Assembly: GCA_016934745.1 (NCBI GenBank)
Contig: JAFGSF010000015.1
Span: forward strand, 1 to 64,000
Source of the DNA: Candidatus Aminicenantota bacterium
GTDB lineage: Bacteria; Acidobacteriota; Aminicenantia; UBA2199
DNA length: 64,000 bases
Reading direction: 5' to 3'
Shown: positions 1 to 9,529 of the stretch, in pieces
Layout: every line of letters begins with the position of its first letter
Position numbering within the stretch: position 1 is the first letter of the stretch
Position numbers and translations under genes: made by a program
Notes under the pieces: generated by a model
The model's input: the letters and a program-made list of their open reading frames with translations, nothing else
Told to the model about the DNA's origin: nothing
Databases searched by the model: none

Positions 1-1205
1 CAGTTGTTGGCCTTGGAACGAAAATCCTTTTCCTCGATCTTGAAGCGCCGTTTCGGGTCGAAGATGGTCAGGTCGGCGGGGAAACCCGTCTGGACGCGGC
101 CGCGGTTCTTCAGGCCGAGGACGCGGGCCGGGTTGGTGGAAAAAAGTTCGACCAGGCGGTTGACGGTCAGCAGTTTGCGGCGTACCAGGCGGTCAAAGAC
201 AACGGCGAACGAGGTCTCCATGCCGATGACGCCGAATGGAGCGAACTCGAACTCCTTGTCCTTGTCGTCGCGGGTATGGGGGGCGTGATCGGAGGCGATG
301 CAGTCGATGGTGCCGTCCTGCAGGCCGCGGATCAGTTCCAGCCGGTCGGCCTCGGTGCGCAGCGGCGGTTTGACCTTATAGACGGGATCGTAATTCTGGA
401 CCAGCTCTTCATTGAGCAGCAGGTGGTGCGGGGTGGCGTCCGCGCTCACCGGCGTCTTCATTCTGCGGGCGTTGCGGATCAGTTCGACCGAACCGGCGGT
501 GGAGATATGGGTCAGATGCAGGCGCGACTGGATGCGTTCCTGCAGGATCAGGTCGCGGGCCACGATCACTTCCTCGGCGGCCTTGAGCATGCCGCGCAGC
601 CCGTACTTGTATGAAATGAATCCTTCGTTGACCTGGCCATCGGCCGAGATGGAATGGTCTTCCGGATGTTCGATGATGGGCACGTCCAGCATCTTGGCAT
701 ATTCCAATGCCTTGCGGATCAGGTCGGCTTTCATGACGCACTGGCCGTCATCGGAAAAGGCCACGGCACCGCCAGCGACCAGGTCGGCCATCTCCACCAG
801 ATTTTCGCCCAGCAGCCCCCGGGAAACAGCGGCGACAGGGAAGATATTGACCAATCCGATCTGACGGGCGCGGGCGATGATATATTCGGTCACCGAGCGG
901 TTGTCATTGACCGGGTGAGTGTTGGCCATGCAGGCCACCGAAGTAAAGCCGCCATGCACGGCCGCCCGAGCGCCGCTCTCGATCGATTCCTTGTTTTCCT
1001 GTCCCGGTTCGCGCAGATGGATGTGCATATCGATGAAGCCCGGGGCCACGATCATCTCTTTGGCGTCGAGGGTCGGGCAGGAGCTGGTTTTTTTTATAGA
1101 TTTGGCTATTTCCTTGAAACGATTGTTTTCAATCAGGATATCCATGGTCTGGTCTACGGAGCCGGCCGGGTCGATGAGGCGGCCGTTCTTAATTAAGAGT
1201 TTCAT
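1..1205 (-). CDS. pyrC: Dihydroorotase (C-terminus truncated by window edge)
   Basis: Reverse-strand reading from ATG at 1205 gives MKLLIKNGRLIDPAGSVDQ...VAPGFIDMHIHLREPGQE...SDDGQ...ASDHAPHT; amidohydrolase HxH motif; overlaps pyrB 3' end; not in the ORF track because it runs off the window. Confidence 0.95.
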   Translation of the reverse strand, partial: MKLLIKNGRLIDPAGSVDQTMDILIENNRFKEIAKSIKKTSSCPTLDAKEMIVAPGFIDMHIHLREPGQENKESIESGARAAVHGGFTSVACMANTHPVNDNRSVTEYIIARARQIGLVNIFPVAAVSRGLLGENLVEMADLVAGGAVAFSDDGQCVMKADLIRKALEYAKMLDVPIIEHPEDHSISADGQVNEGFISYKYGLRGMLKAAEEVIVARDLILQERIQSRLHLTHISTAGSVELIRNARRMKTPVSADATPHHLLLNEELVQNYDPVYKVKPPLRTEADRLELIRGLQDGTIDCIASDHAPHTRDDKDKEFEFAPFGVIGMETSFAVVFDRLVRRKLLTVNRLVELFSTNPARVLGLKNRGRVQTGFPADLTIFDPKRRFKIEEKDFRSKANN

Positions 1206-2133
1206 GGATTTCTCCTTTTAAAAGATAAAGCACGGCCATGCGCACGGCAATGCCGTTGGTTACTTGTTCCAAAATTACGGATTGCCGGGAATCGGCCATG
1301 AATGTTTCAATCTCCACGTCTCGGTTTATTGGTCCGGGATGCATCAGAATGGCCGATTTTTTTGCCAGGGAAAAAATGTCGCGGTTGATGGCGAAGAGGT
1401 TGCGGTATTCACGGATAGAGGGGAAATAGTTCTTGGCGCCCCTTTCTTCCTGGACGCGCAGCATCATGATCACATCGGCTCCCTTGACGCCGCGGCGGAT
1501 GTCGTAATAGACGGATGCGCCCATTTTTTCAAATTCCAGCGGCACCAGCGATGGCGGGCCGACCAGGGAGATCTCATTGCCCATTTTCTGGTGCAAAATG
1601 ATGTTGGAACGGGCCACGCGCGAGTGCAGGATATCGCCGACGATGGCGATTTTCAGTTTGCGCAGGGTTTTTAGGCGCTGCTGGATGGTCAAAGCGTCGA
1701 GCAGGGCCTGGGTGGGGTGCTCATGGAAACCGTCGCCGGCGTTGATGATCGATGAGCGGGCGAAGGTGGTCAGGTAATGGGGCGAACCCGAGGCGGAATG
1801 ACGGATGACGATGATGTGCGGGTTCATGGCCTCCAGGGTCAGTACCGTGTCCTTCAGGGTTTCACCCTTTTTCAGGCTGGACACCGAGGAGTTGAAGTTG
1901 ATCAGGTCGGCGCTCAAGCGCTTGGCCGCGATTTCAAATGAACTGCGGGTGCGAGTCGAGTTTTCGAAAAACAGGTTGACCACGGTCTTGCCTTTCAAGG
2001 CGGGGACCTTTTTTACCTCGCGGGTGGAAACCTCGATAAAAGCCTCGGCCGTCTCCAGGATCGTCTCAATATCGGCGACGCTGAGGTGTTCGATGCCGAG
2101 CAAGTGGTTTTGTTTGAAGGTTTTTTCTCTCAT
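1189..2133 (-). CDS. pyrB: Aspartate carbamoyltransferase catalytic subunit
   Basis: FFENSTRTRSSFEIAAKRL, HPTQALLDALTI, HPGPINRDVEI motifs; adjacent to pyrR and pyrC. Confidence 0.97.
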   Translation of the reverse strand: MREKTFKQNHLLGIEHLSVADIETILETAEAFIEVSTREVKKVPALKGKTVVNLFFENSTRTRSSFEIAAKRLSADLINFNSSVSSLKKGETLKDTVLTLEAMNPHIIVIRHSASGSPHYLTTFARSSIINAGDGFHEHPTQALLDALTIQQRLKTLRKLKIAIVGDILHSRVARSNIILHQKMGNEISLVGPPSLVPLEFEKMGASVYYDIRRGVKGADVIMMLRVQEERGAKNYFPSIREYRNLFAINRDIFSLAKKSAILMHPGPINRDVEIETFMADSRQSVILEQVTNGIAVRMAVLYLLKGEIHETLN

Positions 2134-2134
2134 G

Positions 2135-2686
2135 CTAAAATCTCGTCGGTTCCATGATCAGCACCTGGTCCTGGCCGTCGATTTCCTTGAGCATAACCTT
2201 CACCCGTTCGCGGCGCGATGTGGGCAGGTACTTGCCCTTGAAGTCCGGGCATATGGGCATTTCACGGTGGCCGCGGTCGATGAAGGCGGTTAACTGCACC
2301 GAGGCCGGCCGGCCGAGTTCAAAAATCGAGTCCATGGCGGCGCGGATGGTGCGGCCGGTGAATACCACATCATCAATCAGGATGATGTCCCGGTCCTCGA
2401 TGCTGAAATCGATCTGAGTTTTTTTTACGGCCGGCTGCTTCTCGTGCATGTGCAGGTCGTCACGGAACATGGTGATGTCAAGGATGCCCAGCGGTAGGTC
2501 GATGTTTTCCAATTCCTTGATCAGTTGCTCGATGCGCCGGGCCACAAAAACTCCCTTGGTCTGGATGCCGATCAGCACCATGTTTTCAGCCTCGCGGTTG
2601 CGCTCCAGTATTTCCATGCCCAAACGCAGGAAAGTGCGTTTCATTTTTTTTTCATCCATGATTTTGGCCTTGATTTTTTCTTCCAT
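2135..2686 (-). CDS. pyrR: Bifunctional pyr operon regulator / uracil phosphoribosyltransferase PyrR
   Basis: PRPP loop DRDIILIDDVVFTGRTIRAAMDSI; first gene of pyrRBC operon. Confidence 0.95.
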   Translation of the reverse strand: MEEKIKAKIMDEKKMKRTFLRLGMEILERNREAENMVLIGIQTKGVFVARRIEQLIKELENIDLPLGILDITMFRDDLHMHEKQPAVKKTQIDFSIEDRDIILIDDVVFTGRTIRAAMDSIFELGRPASVQLTAFIDRGHREMPICPDFKGKYLPTSRRERVKVMLKEIDGQDQVLIMEPTRF

Positions 2687-2711
2687 TGGTTTCTCCTTGG
2701 ACGCAAAACCA

Positions 2712-2739
2712 ATTATAGAGAATTTAGTAAATTTTGCAA
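2712..2739 (-). promoter_or_regulatory. Predicted sigma70 promoter of pyrRBC (TTGCAA-16 bp-TATAAT)
   Basis: Reverse strand: TTGCAA (2739-2734), 16-nt spacer, TATAAT (2717-2712), about 26 nt before the pyrR ATG. Confidence 0.6.
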
Positions 2740-2749
2740 GGGAGTTTTT

Positions 2750-3916
2750 TTAATCTTGTCGAGCGAGGCGGGCGCGCAGCAAGGCGATTATTTCGGGGAT
2801 TTTTGAGAAATTCTGACCCCGGCCTTCAATCAGGTTTTCAGCGCCGCCGCCCTTGCCTTCCAGCAGGGCGAAGATTGCGCTGCCTATTTGGCGCAGGTCG
2901 AAAACTCCCCGGCCGCGGCCGATGATGATATGCCCCGGGGGCGTTGTTGAATAGACAAGAACCTGACGGCCATGTTTCATCAATGCCGTGGCAAAAAAAC
3001 GCAATTCGGCGGCATCGATGGCGGAGAATTCCCGGACGATCAGATCTCTGCCGGCTGCCACTTCGGCCACAATTTCCCTTTCCAATTCGCGACGCTGGGC
3101 CTTCTTCAGCGCCCGGCGCAGTTCGTCTTTTTCTTTCAGCAACATTTCGATTTGTATTGGAATATCAGTCAATGGCTGAGTAATTGCGCGCTGCAGGCGT
3201 TGTGTGACTTCGTGCTTCAGCTGATAATCACCCAAAGCTCTGAATCCGGACTTATAGTACAACCTGACATTGGCGCGTACGCGGTCGGTTTTGATTATTT
3301 TCAGCAGGCCGATTTCGGCGCTGCTGCGTAAATGGGTGCCGCCGCAGGCTGATTGATCCAGCCCGGCAATCTCCACCACGCGGATTTTACCCTGGCGTTT
3401 GGGCGGTTTGCGCAGGTGCAGGGCGTTGCTGTCATCGCTTTCAAAAATATGGATGGGTAGATTGGCAAAGATCCGGTCCGCGCATTCGTTTTCCAGCAGG
3501 ACGATTTCTTGTTCATCCAATGCCGGTCGTCCGATTTCGATCGAGGCATGTTCCGGGCCGATGGCGAAGGATAGGGTCGGGGCGCTAAAAAGTTTTAACA
3601 GGATTTGAGAGAGAAGGTGCTGGGCAGTATGTTGTTGCATGTGGTCGTAACGGCGTGAAAAGTCCAGCTGCAGGCGGGCTTCGCCCTGGCCGGGATCTGC
3701 GCCGAGCACATGGATAATGTCGTCAATTTCGCTTGCCAGTTCCATGATGGGCTGGCCATTGATGGTCCCGCCGTCGGCGGGCTGGCCGCCACCGGCAGGG
3801 CAGAAGATGGTGCGATCAAGACGGATAAAAAAGTTCCCGTCGCGGAATTCTTTGCCAAGGATGCGCGCCGTGCTTTCGCGGCAATAGGCGTCGGACAGGT
3901 AGATCTTTTCGGTCAT
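2750..3916 (-). CDS. Stand-alone alanyl-tRNA editing (AlaX-type) protein with DHHA1 domain
   Basis: HMQQHTAQHLLS and CGGTHLRSSAEIG metal-binding editing motifs, coiled coil, C-terminal GGGAENLIEGRG DHHA1-like end; no aminoacylation domain; start chosen at MTEKIYLSDAYC. Confidence 0.85.
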   Translation of the reverse strand: MTEKIYLSDAYCRESTARILGKEFRDGNFFIRLDRTIFCPAGGGQPADGGTINGQPIMELASEIDDIIHVLGADPGQGEARLQLDFSRRYDHMQQHTAQHLLSQILLKLFSAPTLSFAIGPEHASIEIGRPALDEQEIVLLENECADRIFANLPIHIFESDDSNALHLRKPPKRQGKIRVVEIAGLDQSACGGTHLRSSAEIGLLKIIKTDRVRANVRLYYKSGFRALGDYQLKHEVTQRLQRAITQPLTDIPIQIEMLLKEKDELRRALKKAQRRELEREIVAEVAAGRDLIVREFSAIDAAELRFFATALMKHGRQVLVYSTTPPGHIIIGRGRGVFDLRQIGSAIFALLEGKGGGAENLIEGRGQNFSKIPEIIALLRARLARQD

Positions 3917-4048
3917 GGCATTGGAGGCAATGATCTTTTTCCGCTCACGGCCTGTATCCCTGCGTGTGATTGCGCATGTAGCCGTTTTAGCTGAATGAGC
4001 GGTTTTTGTCAATTGCCGCCGGGGTCAAAATAATTTGCATTTTCGACT

Positions 4049-4077
4049 TTGACAATGATTTTTTTTTATTCTAAAAT
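4049..4077 (+). promoter_or_regulatory. Predicted sigma70 promoter TTGACA-17 bp-TAAAAT
   Basis: TTGACA 4049-4054, 17-nt spacer, TAAAAT 4072-4077, upstream of thioredoxin-like gene. Confidence 0.6.
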
Positions 4078-4102
4078 CAGTTCTTTCTCGGAGGTGCGTG
4101 CG

Positions 4103-4612
4103 ATGAAACCCGAAAGAATAAACGGCAAGCAAATATTTTGGTTGCTTTTGGGCGCAGCGCTGGTGTTATTGGCCGCGATGCTGCCGGCTGCGAATTCAGG
4201 CCAGCATGGACCTGAAATCTATAATCCCGGGGCCGATGTCAAAGCTCAAATCAGTACGGTACTGAAAACCGCCGCCCGGGAAAATAAAAATATCCTGCTG
4301 CTTTTTGGCGGCAACTGGTGCCACTGGTGTCACCGTTTGTACGATCTTTTCGAAGTGGACAAACAAATTAAAAAAGTTTTGGCCGAACGGTACTTCGTGC
4401 TGCTGGTCGATGTCGGCGAGAAACCCGATCAACCGTTGAATCGCGACCTAGTCGATCTGTACCGGGTCAAAGGTTTCGGCTATCCGGCATTGGCGATCCT
4501 GGATAAAACCGGCCGGCTGTTGTGCAGCCAATCCACCGGAGTTTTAGAAAAGGACAAGGGGCACGACCCGGCCAAGGTCCTGGCTTTTTTACAGATTCAG
4601 GTCGGCCATTGA
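4103..4612 (+). CDS. Thioredoxin-fold protein, membrane-anchored/secreted, WCHWCH active site
   Basis: N-terminal hydrophobic segment; LLLFGGNWCHWCHRLYDLF; GYPALAILDKTGRL; start after promoter and GGAGG RBS (ORF track starts earlier at 4049). Confidence 0.8.
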   Translation: MKPERINGKQIFWLLLGAALVLLAAMLPAANSGQHGPEIYNPGADVKAQISTVLKTAARENKNILLLFGGNWCHWCHRLYDLFEVDKQIKKVLAERYFVLLVDVGEKPDQPLNRDLVDLYRVKGFGYPALAILDKTGRLLCSQSTGVLEKDKGHDPAKVLAFLQIQVGH

Positions 4613-4649
4613 ACTCCGCGCCGGCGAACGCATAATTCCGGGCCCCTCC

Positions 4650-5789
4650 GTGTTCGCTTATCAGAAGGACAAACGATTCTTTGCCCAGGTGGGCCGCGGT
4701 CTGGATGAATTGGCTGGTGAGGAATTAGCGGAACTGGGGGCCCGGGATATTGAAAATGTGGGCAATGGTTTGTATTTCGTTGCCGATGCCGCCACGTTGT
4801 ACCGGGTCAATTATTGTTCACGGTTGCTTTCGCGGGTGTTGGCCCCATTGGTTTCATTCCCCTGTCCTGCCAATCAGGTGCTGTATGATGCGGCCTTATC
4901 CGTGGACTGGCAGAGGATTCTTTCTCTGGGTCAGACTTTTGCCGTGTTTGCCCATGTTTCAGAAAGTCACATAACCCATGCCCATTATGCGGCACTGCGC
5001 TTGAAGGATGCCATTGTGGACCATTTCCGCGAGCGCAGTGGCCGCCGCCCGGACGTGGACAGCGAGCATCCCGATGTGTGGATCAACCTGGCTATTCGAC
5101 GGGATCGGGCGCAGATCAGCCTGGACACGTCCGGCGGTTCGCTGCACCGCCGTGGTTACCGCGTGCAATCGGTTGCGGCTCCGTTGCAGGAAACCCTGGC
5201 CGCGGCCTTGGTGCGTTTGAGCGGCTGGCATGGCGAAAGACCCCTGGTTGACCCCATGTGCGGCTCGGGCACCATTGTGACTGAAGCGTTCATGCAGTAT
5301 TGCCGGTTGCCTGCGGCTTTGAAAAGGAAAAAATTCGGATTTGAAGTCATGCCTGATTATGATGCGGGAACTTGGGAAAATGTGCGCCGCGAATGCGATG
5401 CGGCCATCCGGCCGCTGCCGGATCAACTAATCGCCGGCAGCGATTCCGACCGCCAGGCCATTGACGCCGCCCGGCGCAACCTGCGCGAGATTCCCGGAAC
5501 TCGCGGCTTGTCGTTGACCCGCAAGGATTTTCACGACTTGGCCTATATCCGGGATGCCACCATCATCTGCAATCCTCCCTATGGCATGCGCATCGGGGCA
5601 TTGGAGCCCACACGTTTTTTATACAAGGAATTGGGTGATTTTTTAAAGCAGCGCTGCCCGGGTTCGACCGCTTATGTTCTTTGCGGCAACCGGGAACTGA
5701 TTCCGGCCATCGGCTTGAAACCGGCGCGGCGTTTCGTGCTGTTCAACGGCCCGATCGAATGCCGGCTGCTGAAAATCGAAATTTATTAG
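4650..5789 (+). CDS. THUMP-domain class I SAM-dependent RNA (guanine-N2) methyltransferase, RlmL/YcbY N-half type
   Basis: GTG start; PLVDPMCGSGTIVTEA SAM motif, ICNPPYGMRIG catalytic NPPY motif, THUMP-like N-terminus. Confidence 0.88.
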   Translation: MFAYQKDKRFFAQVGRGLDELAGEELAELGARDIENVGNGLYFVADAATLYRVNYCSRLLSRVLAPLVSFPCPANQVLYDAALSVDWQRILSLGQTFAVFAHVSESHITHAHYAALRLKDAIVDHFRERSGRRPDVDSEHPDVWINLAIRRDRAQISLDTSGGSLHRRGYRVQSVAAPLQETLAAALVRLSGWHGERPLVDPMCGSGTIVTEAFMQYCRLPAALKRKKFGFEVMPDYDAGTWENVRRECDAAIRPLPDQLIAGSDSDRQAIDAARRNLREIPGTRGLSLTRKDFHDLAYIRDATIICNPPYGMRIGALEPTRFLYKELGDFLKQRCPGSTAYVLCGNRELIPAIGLKPARRFVLFNGPIECRLLKIEIY

Positions 5790-5790
5790 A

Positions 5791-5855
5791 GCCTGATAGC
5801 AAATTCAAAATTTGTTCTAAAAAACCAACAAATTTTAGAATTTGCTATCCAAGGC
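5791..5855. repeat. Dispersed palindromic repeat family 1, copy 1
   Basis: gcctgatagcaaattcaaaatttgttctaaaaaaccaacaaattttagaatttgctatccaaggc; inverted arms; matches copies at 13.35 and 57.7 kb. Confidence 0.8.
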
Positions 5856-5896
5856 TCTTGCCCGGCTTTGCTAGGTTAGCATTCACTGTTTGTTAC

Positions 5897-7534
5897 TTAA
5901 TTTTGACTGCTGTTCTGGCGGCTCAGGCTGCGGAATGCTTCGATGATCAGTAACACGGCCAGGAGCAGGAGCACTATGGCAATCAGGCCGATGGCGGATA
6001 TCCGGTATTGGTTGATCAGCAGCAGCAATGACCAAAGGGTCATGATGATCATGAATAACATGGGCAGCAGGGTGAACAGGAATTTTTTGCCCATTTTCCT
6101 GACCCACAGGGTGATGACCAGCAGGGTCAGGGCGGCCAGCAGCTGGTTGGAAGCGCCAAATACCGGCCAGATTGCTTTCCAGGCCGGTATGACTCGCCCC
6201 TGTGCATCGCGCAGGTTGATCAAAACGAAAAAAGCCGGCAGTGCCAGGGTGGCAATGGTGGAAAAATAACGGCTGCGCGTCCCTTTGATGCTGAAAAATT
6301 CCTCAAAAATGTAACGCCCCAAGCGGGTGCACGTATCCAGGGTGGTCAAAATAAATGTGGACAAGGCCAGCAGCCCGAAAGAGTATCCCAGTTTCTCCGG
6401 CAAGCCCAGCACGGCAAGGAATCGGCCCATGCCCCGGCCGTAAATGGTCAGGGGCGGTTGGCTGAGCAAGGGATCCCCCTTGACCAGGATCATGACCGTG
6501 ACCAGGGCCATGACGGCCACGATGCCCTCGATGAGCATGGCACCGTACCCCACCAAACGGGTGTCCGTCTCCTTGTCCAGTTGCTTTGAAGAAGTTCCGG
6601 ATGCAACGATGGCATGAAAACCCGAGCAGGAACCACAGGCCACGGTAATGAACAGAATAGGAAAAAGCGAGCCCAGTTGGGGATGGCTCCACGCGGTCAG
6701 AGCCGGGAAATGGATGCTCAAACCGCCGAAGAGAATGCCGATGAAAGCCCCCAGAACCGAGGCATACAGCAGATAGGACGATAGATAATCGCGGGGTTGC
6801 AGCAGGATCCAGACCGGAGTGGTCGAGGCGATGAAACAATACAGAATGAGAATGATATCCCACATGTTGCCCGGATCGTTTCCCAGCAGTGCCGGGATCT
6901 GAGCGGCCTGAATCGGGATCTGCTGGCCGATCCATATGGCCAGGAACACCAGGGGGACGAACAGCAGCGAGGCGCGCCAAACCTTTATTTTAAAACGGTA
7001 AACGGCCAGGCCGAATCCGATGGCCAGGAGGATGAACATCAGGGCGGACGAGGCCACGCCGCCATCGGCGATGAAGGTTGCCGAGGTCAGGTCGGTGAAG
7101 ACCACCAGGACGTAGATCAGTGCCAGCCAGATGAAAATCAGCATCAATTTGTAGGCCAGTGGGGACATGGTTTCGCGGGCAATGTTGGCGATGGAGCGAC
7201 CGTGATGGCGGATCGAAGCGATCATGGCTGAAAAATCATGAACGCCGCCGATAAAAATGGCTCCCAGCACCACCCAAAGCAGGGTCGCTCCCCAGCCAAA
7301 GGCGCTGGCGGCCACGATCGGACCGACGATGGGCCCGGCACCGGCGATGGAGGAAAAATGGTGTCCGAGCAGGACGGATTTATCAGCTGGAACCCGGTCC
7401 ACACCATCGTATTCGCTGTGGGCTGGAGTCGGGCGGCTGTTGTCCAGGTCAAATTTTTTATTCAGAAAGTTGCCGTAAAAAAAATAAGCCAGGAAAAAAG
7501 CGGCGATTGCCAGTAAAAAAAGCAAAGTCAACAT
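5897..7534 (-). CDS. cstA: Carbon starvation protein CstA family peptide/pyruvate transporter
   Basis: 545 aa multi-TM; HHFSSIAGAGPIVGPIVAASAFGW signature. Confidence 0.95.
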   Translation of the reverse strand: MLTLLFLLAIAAFFLAYFFYGNFLNKKFDLDNSRPTPAHSEYDGVDRVPADKSVLLGHHFSSIAGAGPIVGPIVAASAFGWGATLLWVVLGAIFIGGVHDFSAMIASIRHHGRSIANIARETMSPLAYKLMLIFIWLALIYVLVVFTDLTSATFIADGGVASSALMFILLAIGFGLAVYRFKIKVWRASLLFVPLVFLAIWIGQQIPIQAAQIPALLGNDPGNMWDIILILYCFIASTTPVWILLQPRDYLSSYLLYASVLGAFIGILFGGLSIHFPALTAWSHPQLGSLFPILFITVACGSCSGFHAIVASGTSSKQLDKETDTRLVGYGAMLIEGIVAVMALVTVMILVKGDPLLSQPPLTIYGRGMGRFLAVLGLPEKLGYSFGLLALSTFILTTLDTCTRLGRYIFEEFFSIKGTRSRYFSTIATLALPAFFVLINLRDAQGRVIPAWKAIWPVFGASNQLLAALTLLVITLWVRKMGKKFLFTLLPMLFMIIMTLWSLLLLINQYRISAIGLIAIVLLLLAVLLIIEAFRSLSRQNSSQN

Positions 7535-7617
7535 GGCTGACTCCTTTTTTATTAGATAGGGAATCTAGCAGAAGCGCATACAGCTGTCAAGGCGAATGCA
7601 CCCCGCCCGAAGCGATC

Positions 7618-8622
7618 TCAGGGCAAGGTGCGCAGGAAGGAACGGCGGGCGGTTTCGACCAGCAGGAGCATCACCAGCCCCAGGGCCAGGAAATATGGGA
7701 ACAGTTCCCTGGTTTCGTAATAGTTTTTGATCTTGATCTTGCTTTTTTCCCAGCGGTCGATCTCGCTGAAAATATTTTGCAGCGAGTCGCGGTCGGTGGC
7801 CCGGAAATACAGGCCGCCGGTGGTTTTGGCGATTTCCTGCAGTAGTGTTTCGTCGATTTCCACGCTGACCATGACGTATTGCTGGCGGCCGAAGGAATCC
7901 AGGACCGGGTACGGGGCTTGGCCGTGGGTGCCGACACCAATGGTATAGACCTTGATGTTAAAATCACGGGCCATTTTGGCCGCGTCGCGGGGATCGATTT
8001 CGCCGCGGTTGTTCACGCCATCGGTGAGCATGATGATGATCTTGGTCTTGGCAGCGGCATGCTGAATGCGGTTCACCGACGTAGCCAAAGCCATGCCCAG
8101 CGCCGTTCCGTCCTCCAGTTCGCCGAGCTCCGTCTCCTGCAAATGAAATTTTAAAATGTCATCATCGATGGTCAGCGGGCACTTGGTGTAGGAGGTGGCG
8201 GCGAAAATGACCAATCCCAGGCGGTCGTTCTTGCGTTTTTCAATAAAGGTTGCAATGACTTCTTTGGCCACTTCCAGGCGGTTTTTTGGTTTGAAATCGA
8301 CGGCAGCCATGGATCCGGAAATGTCCAGGGCCAGGAGAATATCCATTCCCTTCTGTTCTTCCAGTTGGTAGGTGTTGAGCCACTGCGGCCGGGCCAGGGC
8401 CAGGATGCATAGCAGTAATGAAGCCATTTTAAAGTGGAAAAGGTTTTTCGACAGCCGCCCTTTCCAGGTCGGCTTGTCTGCGGGCAATAATCCTTGTGCG
8501 GAAAACCATATATGGCGCTGTCCCTTACGTTTCAGGAAACTGGACCACCACCCAAGCAAGGGCCCGAGCAGCAGGAGTAACAGGTAGGCTTTAGCGGCCA
8601 GTCTGAACATGGTTCGCCTCAT
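7618..8622 (-). CDS. VWA domain membrane protein, BatA-like
   Basis: DILLALDISGSMAAVDF MIDAS motif, terminal TM helices, next to DUF58 gene. Confidence 0.88.
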   Translation of the reverse strand: MRRTMFRLAAKAYLLLLLLGPLLGWWSSFLKRKGQRHIWFSAQGLLPADKPTWKGRLSKNLFHFKMASLLLCILALARPQWLNTYQLEEQKGMDILLALDISGSMAAVDFKPKNRLEVAKEVIATFIEKRKNDRLGLVIFAATSYTKCPLTIDDDILKFHLQETELGELEDGTALGMALATSVNRIQHAAAKTKIIIMLTDGVNNRGEIDPRDAAKMARDFNIKVYTIGVGTHGQAPYPVLDSFGRQQYVMVSVEIDETLLQEIAKTTGGLYFRATDRDSLQNIFSEIDRWEKSKIKIKNYYETRELFPYFLALGLVMLLLVETARRSFLRTLP

Positions 8623-9529
8623 TTTCCAGGCTGCGTCTTTTCTTGAAGGTGTTGATCAAGCGGTTGATTTTTTCAGCCAGAGCATCGATGATCGTTGCTT
8701 CCGGAATTTGTTGTGCAAACTTGACCAGGTCGGCCTGCTGAAAAATACCTTCCATGCCGGTCACGACGGATTGGTCTTTTTCGCTGCGTTCAAGTCGGGC
8801 CATGATTTCCGTGGTGGTCAGATCGTCGGCGTTGAAAATGTAGGTTCGGGCCAGGAAATGTTTGATGATTCCTCCCAAAAGAATGAAAAAAAGTTTGTAT
8901 TCTCCTTTTTGCGGAAATTTTTTCAGCCACAATTCCTTGATACTCATTTCCAGCTCAATCTCGGGCAATGGCAAGATCGTTGCGGCCGGCCTATTTTTTT
9001 TGCTGCCCCTGCGTTTCAGAATCAGCAGGATAGCTGCCAGCAGCACGAGCAGTCCGATGGCGGCAAAGTATTTCAGCAGGTGCAGCGGGCTGCCCGTGAT
9101 GGGTAACGGTTTTTTCAAAGGCTTGATGTCCTTGTCATTGTCTGCGAGCACTGAACGAATGCTGATGGTAACCGTGCCGCTTCGTTCCTTTTCCCTGACC
9201 TTCTTGGCAGACAGAAGTTCTATAGCGATAGGGCCGACGGTAAAATCCCCGGTTTTAAAAAAGGCGATGGTCAGTACCTGTTCGAATGTCCGCCACTCAG
9301 CGGTTTTAATCAGCGGCAGGTTTTGGCGGCGGATGATCTCGTAATCGCCTGCAGGAACGGAAACGTGCATTTCGTCGATATTTTCAAGGCTGCGTACGAT
9401 CAGCCGCAATTCCACGTGTTCGGCAATGGTTGCTGTCAAGGTGGAGGCGGACAGGGTGACCTGAGCGGCACTGACGAGTCGTGGGACCATGAGCAGCATG
9501 ACAATCGGAAGCAGGCGGAAATTCTTCAT
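8591..9529 (-). CDS. Signal-peptide, single-TM protein, BatD-like
   Basis: Signal peptide, beta-rich N-terminus, TM at YFAAIGLLVLLAAILLIL; located between DUF58 and VWA genes, overlapping both. Confidence 0.55.
   Translation of the reverse strand: MKNFRLLPIVMLLMVPRLVSAAQVTLSASTLTATIAEHVELRLIVRSLENIDEMHVSVPAGDYEIIRRQNLPLIKTAEWRTFEQVLTIAFFKTGDFTVGPIAIELLSAKKVREKERSGTVTISIRSVLADNDKDIKPLKKPLPITGSPLHLLKYFAAIGLLVLLAAILLILKRRGSKKNRPAATILPLPEIELEMSIKELWLKKFPQKGEYKLFFILLGGIIKHFLARTYIFNADDLTTTEIMARLERSEKDQSVVTGMEGIFQQADLVKFAQQIPEATIIDALAEKINRLINTFKKRRSLENEANHVQTGR

Noticed and set aside
6303-6980. 225-aa minus-strand ORF inside cstA in another frame
   Set aside because: Same-strand alternative frame of cstA; no independent start signals
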